NCBI GenBank assembly: GCA_959347315.1
Contig: OY365809.1
Coordinates: 41,857,290-41,921,289 of the forward strand
DNA: 64,000 nucleotides
Source: Bimastos eiseni
Lineage: Eukaryota; Annelida; Clitellata; Crassiclitellata; Lumbricidae
Direction of reading: 5' to 3'
Within the stretch, counting starts at the first letter, position 1. Each line of letters starts with the position of its first letter. Of this stretch, positions 47,843 through 60,558 are shown in pieces. The position numbers were made by a program, and so were the translations under genes. The notes below the pieces were generated by a model, which saw only the letters and a list, made by a program, of their open reading frames with translations, had not been told where the DNA came from and ran no database searches.

Positions 47843-48778
47843 ATTTTATTTGGATTTGACTAGAATAGCGTCTGAATAGACAGAGGATTAGGAATGTATG
47901 GGTTTCAAGCTCATAGATGGAACCGTGCATGTCTAAGCAAGTAAGTATGAATGTCTGTCTTTTGTCTGTCTTTATGGAAGTATATATATATATATATTTA
48001 TTTATATGTATGTATGCATGTATGTATGTATAAATGTATGTATGTATGTATATGTATATATGTATGTATGCATGCATGCGTTCATGTATGTATGTGTATA
48101 TGCATTTCTTATATTACGAGTAGGAATTCATGCCACGCAAACTTGACCTTTTAAGATTCTAATGCACCCCATTTCATTTATTGTCCATGCATTAATAGCA
48201 ACAAACCCTGTGAGATTCCCATTCCAAGCTGAGTTTAGTGCTCTTCAATGGATCTCCATATTATGACCCATCGCATTCTAATTTCTAATGAGAGTTTTTC
48301 GGATGTGGTGATACATACATTTATGGTAGCAACGTCAGTTATTACATTTCCTATCAGACTGAACAGCTATTATAACCCCCCTCTCTCTCCCCATTCTTCT
48401 AGCAAATGAAGCTTTTACTTGCCATGTTATTTGGAACATTCTAATTAACGGGATAGCTTTTCTGCTAAATAACGATTCAGTACCAAGGGCCTCTGTTTCT
48501 CTTTTAATCTTTCGATAGCTATCCAATTAATTAAACATTGTAAGTCTGACATGCTGAATATCTTTTATTTCGAAGAAAACAAGAATTTATTAAGTAATTA
48601 CAAATGTAACGTCATCGTCTGAATTTAGACACTGATCAAACTTCCAAATCAGATTCTTACGAGCATAAACTTATTTAATCACATAATGAATAAAGTTCAA
48701 AGTGAAAAGATAATCTTCGACAGTGTGCGAGAAATGCTTCCGGCCAACTGTCATGCCTTCAGTAGAGTGCCTTCTGAC

Positions 48779-50590
48779 TTACAGAGGTATTAGGCTCCCT
48801 AGATCTGACAGAGCAAGGGATAAGTGAAGGTTATTATCGAATGGTAAGACAATGTAGACATTTACGAGTCTAGTAATATCGACGTTGACCTCTGCATACA
48901 GTTTGCAAACGTACTGGAACAAAAAAAACACACACGTTCATTAATAAACATTTGCAGAATACTGTATTTATTAAACGTATCAGAATGTCAGCTACAATGA
49001 AAGACGGTTTGTAATAATTGCTCTGTCTTTGTCGAAGATTTGTTTTAAAATTGCCACCAGCCTTTTATGATGACGCTGTTGACACATAACGGGTCTCTGT
49101 CGTCAAATGATACAGGACTAAAAGCATTCATAGTTTGCTGCGTCTTTGCCGTCGCGGATTTCTCAACAAATATCAACTCAGAATGGAGTCAGTAGTTGCC
49201 TACTACGATTACGAAGCAACATCGTTGGCTATCACTGACTAGTGATACTGGCGATATCATAGTAAGTTTGCATCGTATATATTAATTTTGACAGCGCATC
49301 TTTAGGTTAATTCAACTCAGATATGAATCCAGCACAACAACCTAGATGAACCCAATTGTTTTATGGCAGCAATTCTACGTCTCTGTTAAATCTACTCAGA
49401 ACATTTACAAATTCGTGACACTTTGATTGTCCCACATGGCTTTTCAATATGAATGGTCTCAATCATATTCATAGGAGCATTTTAAGTGAAGAGCAAAGAG
49501 AGCTGAGAGATCAATGTTTAGCTGATACTTACCGATATACCATTCAAGCTCACGTTAACATCTGCAGTCACTTGGAGATTTGCGCCAAGTTTAATCAACT
49601 AACAGAGACATCAAAATTAGGCAGATATTAGCTTTGTTTGAATATTGTAATTCTCTATTCATCAAAATATTATTGTGAAACATCAAAATTTTTATTATCT
49701 TCCTCTAATCCAGAATTCAACCGCCAATGCTGTCACTGTTTGTCCAACCAATTCACTGGCAATAAATTCCTGATTACATTCACTTCAAATTCCAATCGAT
49801 GATAAATGAATCTCAACAACAATCACGAACACTCCAATAACCGTTTATTTCCAATCTTTCTCCTGATACATTCTCTTTTGTTCTCCAGTAGCAATTCATG
49901 CAAAGTTCTCTTGCCTATCATCATTGTTATATTATGCTTCGACGTTATGAATCCCATCATTCATCCTTCATCATCTAAATTAAGATCTACTATCTATTGA
50001 TCCAGGCAGGCTTTCCACGCTACGCAAACTATCGTCTCTTCAAGAATTCATTTTACTCTTCGATGCCAAACCTGTCTCATTATTTACACAAATTCCTTTC
50101 GCAGCCTCTAGTTCTCCTACTCACCCTGATATTTTGGCAACCGGGTTCCTTTTGATCTTCACTATGCATATAAACAGACAATATGTCCGATTTTATGTAG
50201 CGCTTGTTTTCAATTTGGTGTAATGCGTGTAGCTTCAATGTAATCTACTGATTTACATGACAACGTTCTCGTAAGCGTGAAGCTAACGCTGCTAAGCATT
50301 GTTATTGATAAGTTATGAGTTGGAATAAATACCGTTCTCGCATTAAGGTTGACGCTGAGCACCTGGCAACCATCACCATACTTTTGAGCGAGAACTCCCT
50401 GCAAAATAGCCTGAACTGATCCCAGCAACCCATTGAGTAGGTTTGTGACTTGATCAATGGTCTTCCCTATGGTGTCGAGGAGGTCAGAAAGCAGCTGCGG
50501 CAGCGGCAGCGGCAGCGGCAGGCCAAGAAGAGCATTCGATCCCTGCAGAGAGAGGACAGCTACGATCACGGCGAGAAATGCAGCCTTCAT
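48779..50590 (-). CDS. Small secreted protein of unknown family, array copy 1
   Basis: Two exons on the minus strand. Exon 1 begins at ATG 50590 and ends at 50363 (CAG|GTGCTC) or 50333 (ACG|GTATTT); both leave phase 0. Exon 2 is 48913-48779, after a long T-rich tract and CAG acceptor, 44 residues and TAA. Product 120 or 130 residues. Residues 1-20 (MKAAFLAVIVAVLSLQGSNA) are a clear signal peptide; then a Gly/Leu/Pro stretch (LLGLPLPLPLPQLL) coded by four CTGCCG repeats, an amphipathic leucine-rich helix region (TIDQVTNLLNGLLGSVQAIL), a Cys near residue 75, and in exon 2 a second Cys (YVCKLYAEVN) and beta-strand-like text (VNVYIVLPFDNNLHLSLAL). A TATA box 50699-50692 places transcription start near 50670, so the upstream in-frame ATG at 50680 is probably untranscribed. 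AATAAA signals lie at 48591-48586 and 48569-48564. I do not recognise the family; a short BPI/PLUNC-like fold is only a guess. Confidence 0.72.
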
Positions 50591-50691
50591 GACGACGACG
50601 TCTTCTGAATCGAGAGATGAAGAGAACTGTTGAAGAGACTTCTTCTGTCGGAGTCGGATCGGCTCAGATGACGACTGCATCTACTGGGCGA

Positions 50692-50699
50692 CTTTTATA
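50692..50699 (-). promoter_or_regulatory. TATA box of secreted-protein gene, copy 1
   Basis: TATAAAAG on the minus strand, 102 bases before the chosen start codon. It implies transcription start about 30 bases downstream. Identical boxes at 57971-57978 and 63745-63752. Confidence 0.7.
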
Positions 50700-50998
50700 G
50701 CCAACTTTCCATCAGCCAGACAATTTGTCGATGCAGCAATTGATGGGTTTATCGCCGCATGTCAGGGCGCCATCTCTTGCTATTTACAGGAGAAGCGTAC
50801 TGTGATCTATCGTTTGGAGCAACTCATTGCGTTGAGATTAAAACGAGGAACTGATAGACTAGACATAAAACATTTATGTACATCAGTCATCGATGCTACT
50901 GTTTCCATTTGCTCAGTTGACAAGTCGTAAATTCAACTGAAATTAACGAGTTTGTTTTGCAAGTCTTTCAAGTGACTTACATACATATATACGCACAC

Positions 50999-51597
50999 AT
51001 ACATACACACATACATACATACATAGATACGTGCATACATACGTACATACATATATACGCACATACATGCATACGTACAAGGTACATAAAGATGCGTTGC
51101 AAAACCATGTGCCACACAAACCATTCACGTGATCAATCAAATAACGCTGACACCACCTGTTCTCTTTCGTCTATTGACCAAAATCATACAGCGATATTAT
51201 CAATAATTCCAAATTATTGCTACTGTCATTAATGGGATACTTATTATTATTATGAGTATTATTATTGGCATTACTAGTGTCATGATTATGATGAAAGCGT
51301 TACCAGTCACCATAAAGCAAAAGTCTCATATACACCTTGCAGCTAATAATAATAAGTATCCCATTAATGACAGTAGCAATAATTTGGAATTATTGATAAT
51401 ATCGCTGTATGATTTTGGTCAATAGACGAAAGAGAACAGGTGGTGTCAGCGTTATTTGATTGATCACGTGAATGGTTTGTGTGGCACATGGTTTTGCAAC
51501 GCATCTTTATGTACTTTGTACGTATGCATGTATGTGCGTATATATGTATGTACGTATGTATGCACGTATCTATGTATGTATGTATGTGTGTATGTAT
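50999..51597. repeat. Inverted repeat with 254-bp arms
   Basis: Left arm 50999-51252 and right arm 51344-51597 are inverted copies with very few differences (for example AAGGTACAT against the mirrored ATGTACTTT), separated by a 91-base spacer. The outer parts are ATGT/ACAT-rich, the inner parts are unique sequence. It lies directly upstream of the secreted-protein gene. In unit 2 the right arm is cut after 65 bases. Confidence 0.88.
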
Positions 51598-52928
51598 GTA
51601 TGTATGTATGTATGTATGTATGTATGTATGTATGTATGTATGTATGTATGTATGTATGTATGTATGTATGTATGTATGTATGTATGTATGCATGCATGCA
51701 TGCATCTATGTATATATGTATGTATGCATGCATGCATCTATGTATATATGTATGTATGCATGCATGCATGCATCTAAGTATTTATGTATGTATGTATTTA
51801 TGTATGTGTGTATGTATGTATGTATGTATGGAAGAATCGATCGGTGGATGGATAGACGGACGGACGGACGAATGGATATATCGATGGATGGCTGTGAGTA
51901 ATATTATGGATGGATGACCTTGTAGATCGATGAACAGAATGATTGACGGTGGGTGGATGCATCAATGGATTAATTGAATAATAGGTTAATGATTGGATTC
52001 ATACTGGAACGGTGTGAGAGTAGCGATAGCTCGGTTCAATGGACTCTAGGGAGAGACGCGTTTGGGTAGCTCCTTCTTTCAAGAGCTTTGTTGTACATTA
52101 CATGCCTTACGCCGCAATATAATATATATTGGCTACACTACATGATGAGCCCGTACATCAGAGAATATTTGTTACACTGTACGATACTCCACCATACATT
52201 GCATTACATCTTTCTATTACTGCAGTGACAATACGTAATTTCCGGCGTGAGTCACGGCTTGGGATTTGTTTCTTTGTTTCCGTTTTGCTGTTCTCTTTTC
52301 AAGCGAGAAACTTTGTGCGAGAATGATATATGATAACATTTATACTTGCAATAGGCCCATACCTCATCAATCGTCAAACCTGTACGTTTGATAGACATTT
52401 ACGATTAAGTGAGGGATTTGGCAGTGAAGCAGAAGACAGAAGACGATTGTCCCTTACGGTTCATTAGACAGGCATAGCAGAGCGTAAACAAGTTGTCAAA
52501 CTGACGAAAATGCACTCAATGGTCCAGCGTAGCGCGACATACAGAACTTTACTTATAAGTAACGTTACTCTCATGTTGGTAACCTCATTACGTGTTTGGG
52601 GCGCTTGTTTGTAATTTGATATTCCTTGTGTCTAATAACTATGTTAAGTGCCAATGTTATTGTCTGCTTACTAACGCGTTGGTATGGAGTAATATACCGT
52701 ACCTTATAACCGGAGTAGCGCTGGTTTGATTCTATGTCTACCCACTGCGTTGCGACCATGGATAATTCCTTAAATGCCACATCACTCATCTCATTTCATT
52801 CCCAGGTGTGCTAAAATAATATTTACTCCTTAAGGCACTGAACTTATCATCATCAGCAGCAGCAGCATCATCAGCATCATCATCATCATCTTCGTCGTCG
52901 TCGTCGTCATCATCATCATCATCGACAT
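51409..52928. other. Segment private to unit 1, non-coding
   Basis: Starts with the rest of the inverted-repeat arm and an ATGT microsatellite (51520-51835), then GATGGATGGAT-type repeats (51840-51960), and ends in an ATC/CAG/GTC trinucleotide tract (52840-52970) at the border with unit 2. No gene is recognised between. Confidence 0.6.
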
Positions 52929-54137
52929 CGTCATCGTCATCATCATCGTCATCATGGTCGTCATCGTCATCTTCAACAATCGTCAATCGGTTACTGCAAA
53001 ACGTCACTCCTTATAAACTTCACATATATTTCTGTGTAATAAACTGGTCTCTGGTGTAATTCACCAACAAATCTTCTCTCGCCTTCGACAACTAACGTCT
53101 TGGTTTCTCGTCTCTGAAACAACTCTAGTCTTAACTGCTTACTTGCTCCTTCTCATCTATAAATCACAATCTTTCATGCAGACTACACCCAACTCGGTTG
53201 ATATCGGTTTTACTCAGCTCATGAAATTTCTCCATTGCTTTATTACTCGAAACGGTATTCCCAATCTGTATAATTATGAATGTCCTCTGACATCCTCTGC
53301 CTCGTACATCCCAAGGATTTAAATTATAATGCTTGTCCCAGATCGGTCCAAGAAAATTCTCCTTTCTTCCATAAACTTACCCAATATCTCTCCATCTGTT
53401 ACTTTCACCACATACTGACGAGTTCGGAATCTTGATGTTACCCTTAACCTACTGCTGGCCTTCCCTATATAGTCAAATCACGAACCTTTTGTGCACCCGC
53501 TTCGTGCATGTTGTTCTAACAGCATTATACTATCGCTACCTGTCATTCACTCCAAGCATGATCACAGTAACTCACATTTTTTAAAACCTCGAATCAAACA
53601 AGATTAAGCGTCCATTAAAGATTAAGCGTCTACAACACTCATTCTATATTTCTTTCTCTGATGCAGTCACCGGGACCCACTAGTATCACTCTCGTTCCTG
53701 ACTGAAATTTCATGAGCAAATGCACTTTAGGCATCATCGTAAAATTACAATTATCTCTCAACATTTACAGCCATTCCGTTCTACCTGTTCATCTTCATAT
53801 GTAGCTCTCTTCCGTCACCTGTAATTGCTGTCTTTAAGTTTTCAACCCATCCACATCCCACACTGCCTTTTCACTGTGGAACGAACATTCCTCTGAATTA
53901 CACTAATTCTCAGTTTTCCCATGCCGCAACACATGTCATTTGCTAGTTTCCAAAGCTTCCTATACTGATCATACAACAATCTTTCCACTCCAAATTAAAG
54001 TCAGACTTCTTTACGTATCTCTTATCTATTCCATCCGATCTTTTGCTCTCCAAGCTTTTCCCCCTCACAACGACACTCGCCGTGAGAGCTGCTCTAATCT
54101 ATTGTATTCACGGATTTATAAATCGCATCTCACAGTA

Positions 54138-54784
54138 CAACCTAATCATAGGCGATCCCAGTGCGAAAATCCCCTAGAGAAAAGAAAAGTCTTAAGAGAA
54201 CGAGCAGAAACAGTTGTGCTGCTAGATAAGACTGCAGTAACGTCAGGAAAGCTGTCCCATAACAAAGGGCCAACAGAGGCATAGGCACGATGCTGAGCTG
54301 TGGCAGTTCTAGACCGAGGTACTAGAAGGTTTTGGCGGTGTAAAGAGCGGAGAGGACGACCAGAGGTAGCCGAGATAGGTTGCCTGATCAGATCACAAAG
54401 ATGGCGTACAGCTTGACCCAGAAACGTTTTGCGTGTAAGAAAGAGGATTTGGAACTGAATCCTATAAGTCAGAGGAAGCCAATGAAGATGTTGAGTCATG
54501 AATGTAAAGTTATCTGAGAAACGAGGAAGCCGAGTAATCAGGCAAGCAGATGCGTTGAGTACAGACTGGAGTGGAGTGAGACGGAGTTTTGGTAGGCTGA
54601 TGAGTAATGAGTTACAGTAGTCAATGTGGGAACCGATGAAGGCATGAACAATGGTCGAAATAATTGTTGCGGACACAGATCGTCGGATGGCGCGCAGTCG
54701 CCGGAAATGATAAAGCTGGACCGAGAGAGATTAGAGATATGTGCAGAGAAAGATGGAGTACTGTTCAGAGTAACACCCAGATTA
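54138..54784 (-). mobile_element. CR1-like LINE 3' fragment in unit 2
   Basis: Duplicate of the fragment at 46861-47507, offset 7277, with the same 176-residue frame (54676-54146) and the same 5' truncation point. Confidence 0.85.
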
Positions 54785-56057
54785 TTCTACCAATGGTTCT
54801 CTGGACAATTCACGCCTGTTGTGCCCACGGCCCAGTGCCTTGTAGCATCGTTTTAGAACTATGAGTCAATGATTGCAATTGCGATAGATTATGGTCTTGC
54901 TTTTAGCATTATTTTGAGGAAGCCTTCTTTTTGTTCATTACTCTCTGATTCAGCCAGATGGGAAAAGGCCAGAGACCAATGGTCTAACTTGATTTTCCCG
55001 ATTCGGCGTAGGCCTAACTGTAACTGTCTAAATATTAACCTGCACTTATTATGACCATTTTAACAAGTTGCGTATTTGCCAGCATGATACCTGAATAAAG
55101 GAAAATTGATTGATTGATTATTTTATTTGGATTTGACTAGAATAGCGTCTGAATAGACAGAGGATTAGGAATGTATGGGTTTCAAGCTCATAGATGGAAC
55201 CGTGCATGTCTAAGCAAGTAAGTATGAATGTCTGTCTTTTGTCTGTCTTTATGGAAGTATATATATATATATTTATTTATATGTATGTATGCATGTATGT
55301 ATGTATAAATGTATGTATGTATGTATGTATATGTATATATGTATGTATGCATGCATGCGTTCATGTATGTATGTGTATATGCATTTCTTATATTACGAGT
55401 AGGAATTCATGCCACGCAAACTTGACCTTTTAAGATTCTAATGCACCCCATTTCATTTATTGTCCATGCATTAATAGCAACAAACCCTGTGAGATTCCCA
55501 TTCCAAGCTGAGTTTAGTGCTCTTCAATGGATCTCCATATTATGACCCATCGCATTCTAATTTCTAATGAGAGTTTTTCGGATGTGGTGATACATACATT
55601 TATGGTAGCAACGTCAGTTATTACATTTCCTATCAGACTGAACAGCTATTATAACCCCCCTCTCTCTCCCCATTCTTCTAGCAAATGAAGCTTTTACTTG
55701 CCATGTTATTTGGAACATTCTAATTAACGGGATAGCTTTTCTGCTAAGTAACGATTCAGTACCAAGGGCCTCTGTTTCTCTTTTAATCTTTCGATAGCTA
55801 TCCAATTAATTAAACATTGTAAGTCTGACATGCTGAATATCTTTTATTTCGAAGAAAACAAGAATTTATTAAGTAATTACAAATGTAACGTCATCGTCTG
55901 AATTTAGACACTGATCAAACTTCCAAATCAGATTCTTACGAGCATAAACTTATTTAATCACATAATGAATAAAGTTCAAAGTGAAAAGATAATCTTCGAC
56001 AGTGTGCGAGAAATGCTTCCGGCCAACTGTCATGCCTTCAGTAGAGTGCCTTCTGAC

Positions 56058-57869
56058 TTACAGAGGTATTAGGCTCCCTAGATCTGACAGAGCAAGGGAT
56101 AAGTGAAGGTTATTATCGAATGGTAAGACAATGTAGACATTTACGAGTCTAGTAATATCGACGTTGACCTCTGCATACAGTTTGCAAACGTACTGGAACA
56201 AAAAAAACACACACGTTCATTAATAAACATTTGCAGAATACTGTATTTATTAAACGTATCAGAATGTCAGCTACAATGAAAGACGGTTTGTAATAATTGC
56301 TCTGTCTTTGTCGAAGATTTGTTTTAAAATTGCCACCAGCCTTTTATGATGACGCTGTTGACACATAACGGGTCTCTGTCGTCAAATGATACAGGACTAA
56401 AAGCATTCATAGTTTGCTGCGTCTTTGCCGTCGCGGATTTCTCAACAAATATCAACTCAGAATGGAGTCAGTAGTTGCCTACTACGATTACGAAGCAACA
56501 TCGTTGGCTATCACTGACTAGTGATACTGGCGATATCATAGTAAGTTTGCATCGTATATATTAATTTTGACAGCGCATCTTTAGGTTAATTCAACTCAGA
56601 TATGAATCCAGCACAACAACCTAGATGAACCCAATTGTTTTATGGCAGCAATTCTACGTCTCTGTTAAATCTACTCAGAACATTTACAAATTCGTGACAC
56701 TTTGATTGTCCCACATGGCTTTTCAATATGAATGGTCTCAATCATATTCATAGGAGCATTTTAAGTGAAGAGCAAAGAGAGCTGAGAGATCAATGTTTAG
56801 CTGATACTTACCGATATACCATTCAAGCTCACGTTAACATCTGCAGTCACTTGGAGATTTGCGCCAAGTTTAATCAACTAACAGAGACATCAAAATTAGG
56901 CAGATATTAGCTTTGTTTGAATATTGTAATTCTCTATTCATCAAAATATTATTGTGAAACATCAAAATTTTTATTATCTTCCTCTAATCCAGAATTCAAC
57001 CGCCAATGCTGTCACTGTTTGTCCAACCAATTCACTGGCAATAAATTCCTGATTACATTCACTTCAAATTCCAATCGATGATAAATGAATCTCAACAACA
57101 ATCACGAACACTCCAATAACCGTTTATTTCCAATCTTTCTCCTGATACATTCTCTTTTGTTCTCCAGTAGCAATTCATGCAAAGTTCTCTTGCCTATCAT
57201 CATTGTTATATTATGCTTCGACGTTATGAATCCCATCATTCATCCTTCATCATCTAAATTAAGATCTACTATCTATTGATCCAGGCAGGCTTTCCACGCT
57301 ACGCAAACTATCGTCTCTTCAAGAATTCATTTTACTCTTCGATGCCAAACCTGTCTCATTATTTACACAAATTCCTTTCGCAGCCTCTAGTTCTCCTACT
57401 CACCCTGATATTTTGGCAACCGGGTTCCTTTTGATCTTCACTATGCATATAAACAGACAATATGTCCGATTTTATGTAGCGCTTGTTTTCAATTTGGTGT
57501 AATGCGTGTAGCTTCAATGTAATCTACTGATTTACATGACAACGTTCTCGTAAGCGTGAAGCTAACGCTGCTAAGCATTGTTATTGATAAGTTATGAGTT
57601 GGAATAAATACCGTTCTCGCATTAAGGTTGACGCTGAGCACCTGGCAACCATCACCATACTTTTGAGCGAGAACTCCCTGCAAAATAGCCTGAACTGATC
57701 CCAGCAACCCATTGAGTAGGTTTGTGACTTGATCAATGGTCTTCCCTATGGTGTCGAGGAGGTCAGAAAGCAGCTGCGGCAGCGGCAGCGGCAGCGGCAG
57801 GCCAAGAAGAGCATTCGATCCCTGCAGAGAGAGGACAGCTACGATCACGGCGAGAAATGCAGCCTTCAT
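56058..57869 (-). CDS. Small secreted protein of unknown family, array copy 2
   Basis: Same structure as copy 1, offset 7279: ATG at 57869, exon 1 end at 57642 or 57612, exon 2 56192-56058. TATA box 57978-57971. I see no amino-acid difference from copy 1 in either exon, although the flanking sequence does carry a few changes; coding conservation may reflect recency, selection or both. Confidence 0.7.
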
Positions 57870-57970
57870 GACGACGACGTCTTCTGAATCGAGAGATGAA
57901 GAGAACTGTTGAAGAGACTTCTTCTGTCGGAGTCGGATCGGCTCAGATGACGACTGCATCTACTGGGCGA

Positions 57971-57978
57971 CTTTTATA
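57971..57978 (-). promoter_or_regulatory. TATA box of secreted-protein gene, copy 2
   Basis: TATAAAAG on the minus strand, same position relative to the start codon as in copy 1. Confidence 0.7.
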
Positions 57979-58277
57979 GCCAACTTTCCATCAGCCAGAC
58001 AATTTGTCGATGCAGCAATTGATGGGTTTATCGCCGCATGTCAGGGCGCCATCTCTTGCTATTTACAGGAGAAGCGTACTGTGATCTATCGTTTGGAGCA
58101 ACTCATTGCGTTGAGATTAAAACGAGGAACTGATAGACTAGACATAAAACATTTATGTACATCAGTCATCGATGCTACTGTTTCCATTTGCTCAGTTGAC
58201 AAGTCGTAAATTCAACTGAAATTAACGAGTTTGTTTTGCAAGTCTTTCAAGTGACTTACATACATATATACGCACAC

Positions 58278-58687
58278 ATACATACACACATACATACATA
58301 CATAGATACGTGCATACATACGTACATACATATATACGCACATACATGCATACGTACAAGGTACATAAAGATGCGTTGCAAAACCATGTGCCACACAAAC
58401 CATTCACGTGATCAATCAAATAACGCTGACACCACCTGTTCTCTTTCGTCTATTGACCAAAATCATACAGCGATATTATCAATAATTCCAAATTATTGCT
58501 ACTGTCATTAATGGGATACTTATTATTATTATGAGTATTATTATTGGCATTACTAGTGTCATGATTATGATGAAAGCGTTACCAGTCACCATAAAGCAAA
58601 AGTCTCATATACACCTTGCAGCTAATAATAATAAGTATCCCATTAATGACAGTAGCAATAATTTGGAATTATTGATAATATCGCTGT
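58278..58687. repeat. Truncated inverted repeat of unit 2
   Basis: The left arm (58278-58531) is complete. The right arm (58623-58687) stops after 65 bases, where unit 3 begins. Confidence 0.88.
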
Positions 58688-59911
58688 GAAATTTCTCCAT
58701 TGCGTCATCGTCATCATCATCGTCATCATGGTCGTCATCGTCATCTTCAACAATCGTCAATCGGTTACTGCAAAACGTCACTCCTTATAAACTTGACATA
58801 TATTTCTGTGTAATAAACTGGTCTCTGGTGTAATTCACCAACAAATCTTCTCTCGCCTTCGACAACTAACGTCTTGGTTTCTCGTCTCTGAAACAACTCT
58901 AGTCTTAACTGCTTACTTGCTCCTTCTCATCTATAAATCACAATCTTTCATGCAGACTACACCCAACTCGGTTGATATCGGTTTTACTCAGCTCATGAAA
59001 TTTCTCCATTGCTTTATTACTCGAAACGGTATTCCCAATCTGTATAATTATGAATGTCCTCTGACATCCTCTGCCTCGTACATCCCAAGGATTTAAATTA
59101 TAATGCTTGTCCCAGATCGGTCCAAGAAAATTCTCCTTTCTTCCATAAACTTACCCAATATCTCTCCATCTGTTACTTTCACCACATACTGACGAGTTCG
59201 GAATCTTGATGTTACCCTTAACCTACTGCTGGCCTTCCCTATATAGTCAAATCACGAACCTTTTGTGCACCCGCTTCGTGCATGTTGTTCTAACAGCATT
59301 ATACTATCGCTACCTGTCATTCACTCCAAGCATGATCACAGTAACTCACATTTTTATAAACCTCGAATCAAACAAGATTAAGCGTCCATTAAAGATTAAG
59401 CGTCTACAACACTCATTCTATATTTCTTTCTCTGATGCAGTCACCGGGACCCACTAGTATCACTCTCGTTCCTGACTGAAATTTCATGAGCAAATGCACT
59501 TTAGGCATCATCGTAAAATTACAATTATCTCTCAACATTTACAGCCATTCCGTTCTACCTGTTCATCTTCATATGTAGCTCTCTTCCGTCACCTGTAATT
59601 GCTGTCTTTAAGTTTTCAACCCATCCACATCCCACACTGCCTTTTCACTGTGGAACGAACATTCCTCTGAATTACACTAATTCTCAGTTTTCCCATGCCG
59701 CAACACATGTCATTTGCTAGTTTCCAAAGCTTCCTATACTGATCATACAACAATCTTTCCACTCCAAATTAAAGTCAGACTTCTTTACGTATCTCTTATC
59801 TATTCCATCCGATCTTTTGCTCTCCAAGCTTTTCCCCCTCACAACGACACTCGCCGTGAGAGCTGCTCTAATCTATTGTATTCACGGATTTATAAATCGC
59901 ATCTCACAGTA

Positions 59912-60558
59912 CAACCTAATCATAGGCGATCCCAGTGCGAAAATCCCCTAGAGAAAAGAAAAGTCTTAAGAGAACGAGCAGAAACAGTTGTGCTGCTAGA
60001 TAAGACTGCAGTAACGTCAGGAAAGCTGTCCCATAACAAAGGGCCAACAGAGGCATAGGCACGATGCTGAGCTGTGGCAGTTCTAGACCGAGGTACTAGA
60101 AGGTTTTGGCGGTGTAAAGAGCGGAGAGGACGACCAGAGGTAGCCGAGATAGGTTGCCTGATCAGATCACAAAGATGGCGTACAGCTTGACCCAGAAACG
60201 TTTTGCGTGTAAGAAAGAGGATTTGGAACTGAATCCTATAAGTCAGAGGAAGCCAATGAAGATGTTGAGTCATGAATGTAAAGTTATCTGAGAAACGAGG
60301 AAGCCGAGTAATCAGGCAAGCAGATGCGTTGAGTACAGACTGGAGTGGAGTGAGACGGAGTTTTGGTAGGCTGATGAGTAATGAGTTACAGTAGTCAATG
60401 TGGGAACCGATGAAGGCATGAACAATGGTCGAAATAATTGTTGCGGACACAGATCGTCGGATGGCGCGCAGTCGCCGGAAATGATAAAGCTGGACCGAGA
60501 GAGATTAGAGATATGTGCAGAGAAAGATGGAGTACTGTTCAGAGTAACACCCAGATTA
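59912..60558 (-). mobile_element. CR1-like LINE 3' fragment in unit 3
   Basis: Third copy of the fragment, with the same 176-residue frame (60450-59920). Confidence 0.85.

Larger units (their letters stand above)
45637..52928. repeat. Tandem segmental duplication, unit 1 (core 45637-51408 plus private 51409-52928)
   Basis: Core sequence recurs at +7277 to +7279 (unit 2) and at a further +5774 (unit 3). Private part: the rest of an inverted repeat arm and about 1.3 kb of sequence ending in an ATC/GTC microsatellite. Unit 1 differs from units 2 and 3 at, for example, GCTAAATAACG (48475) against GCTAAGTAACG (55744 and 61518), and lacks a few bases of an ATGT repeat near 48040. Confidence 0.95.
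52929..58687. repeat. Tandem segmental duplication, unit 2
   Basis: Matches unit 1 from 45652/52929 to 51408/58687. The left border lies in a trinucleotide repeat; the right border cuts the right arm of the inverted repeat after ATCGCTGT. Confidence 0.95.

Noticed and set aside
50210..50332. C-terminal part of the exon 1 frame read through to TAG/TGA
   Set aside because: An in-phase exon with a strong acceptor at 48913 gives a better product; the read-through text is probably intron. Not fully excluded without cDNA.
50591..50680. 30-residue N-terminal extension of the secreted protein (ATG at 50680)
   Set aside because: It would mask the signal peptide, and it lies only 12-19 bases downstream of the TATA box, upstream of the expected transcription start.
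52786..53007. Poly-Asp frame
   Set aside because: Translation of the ATC/GTC microsatellite at the unit 1/unit 2 border.
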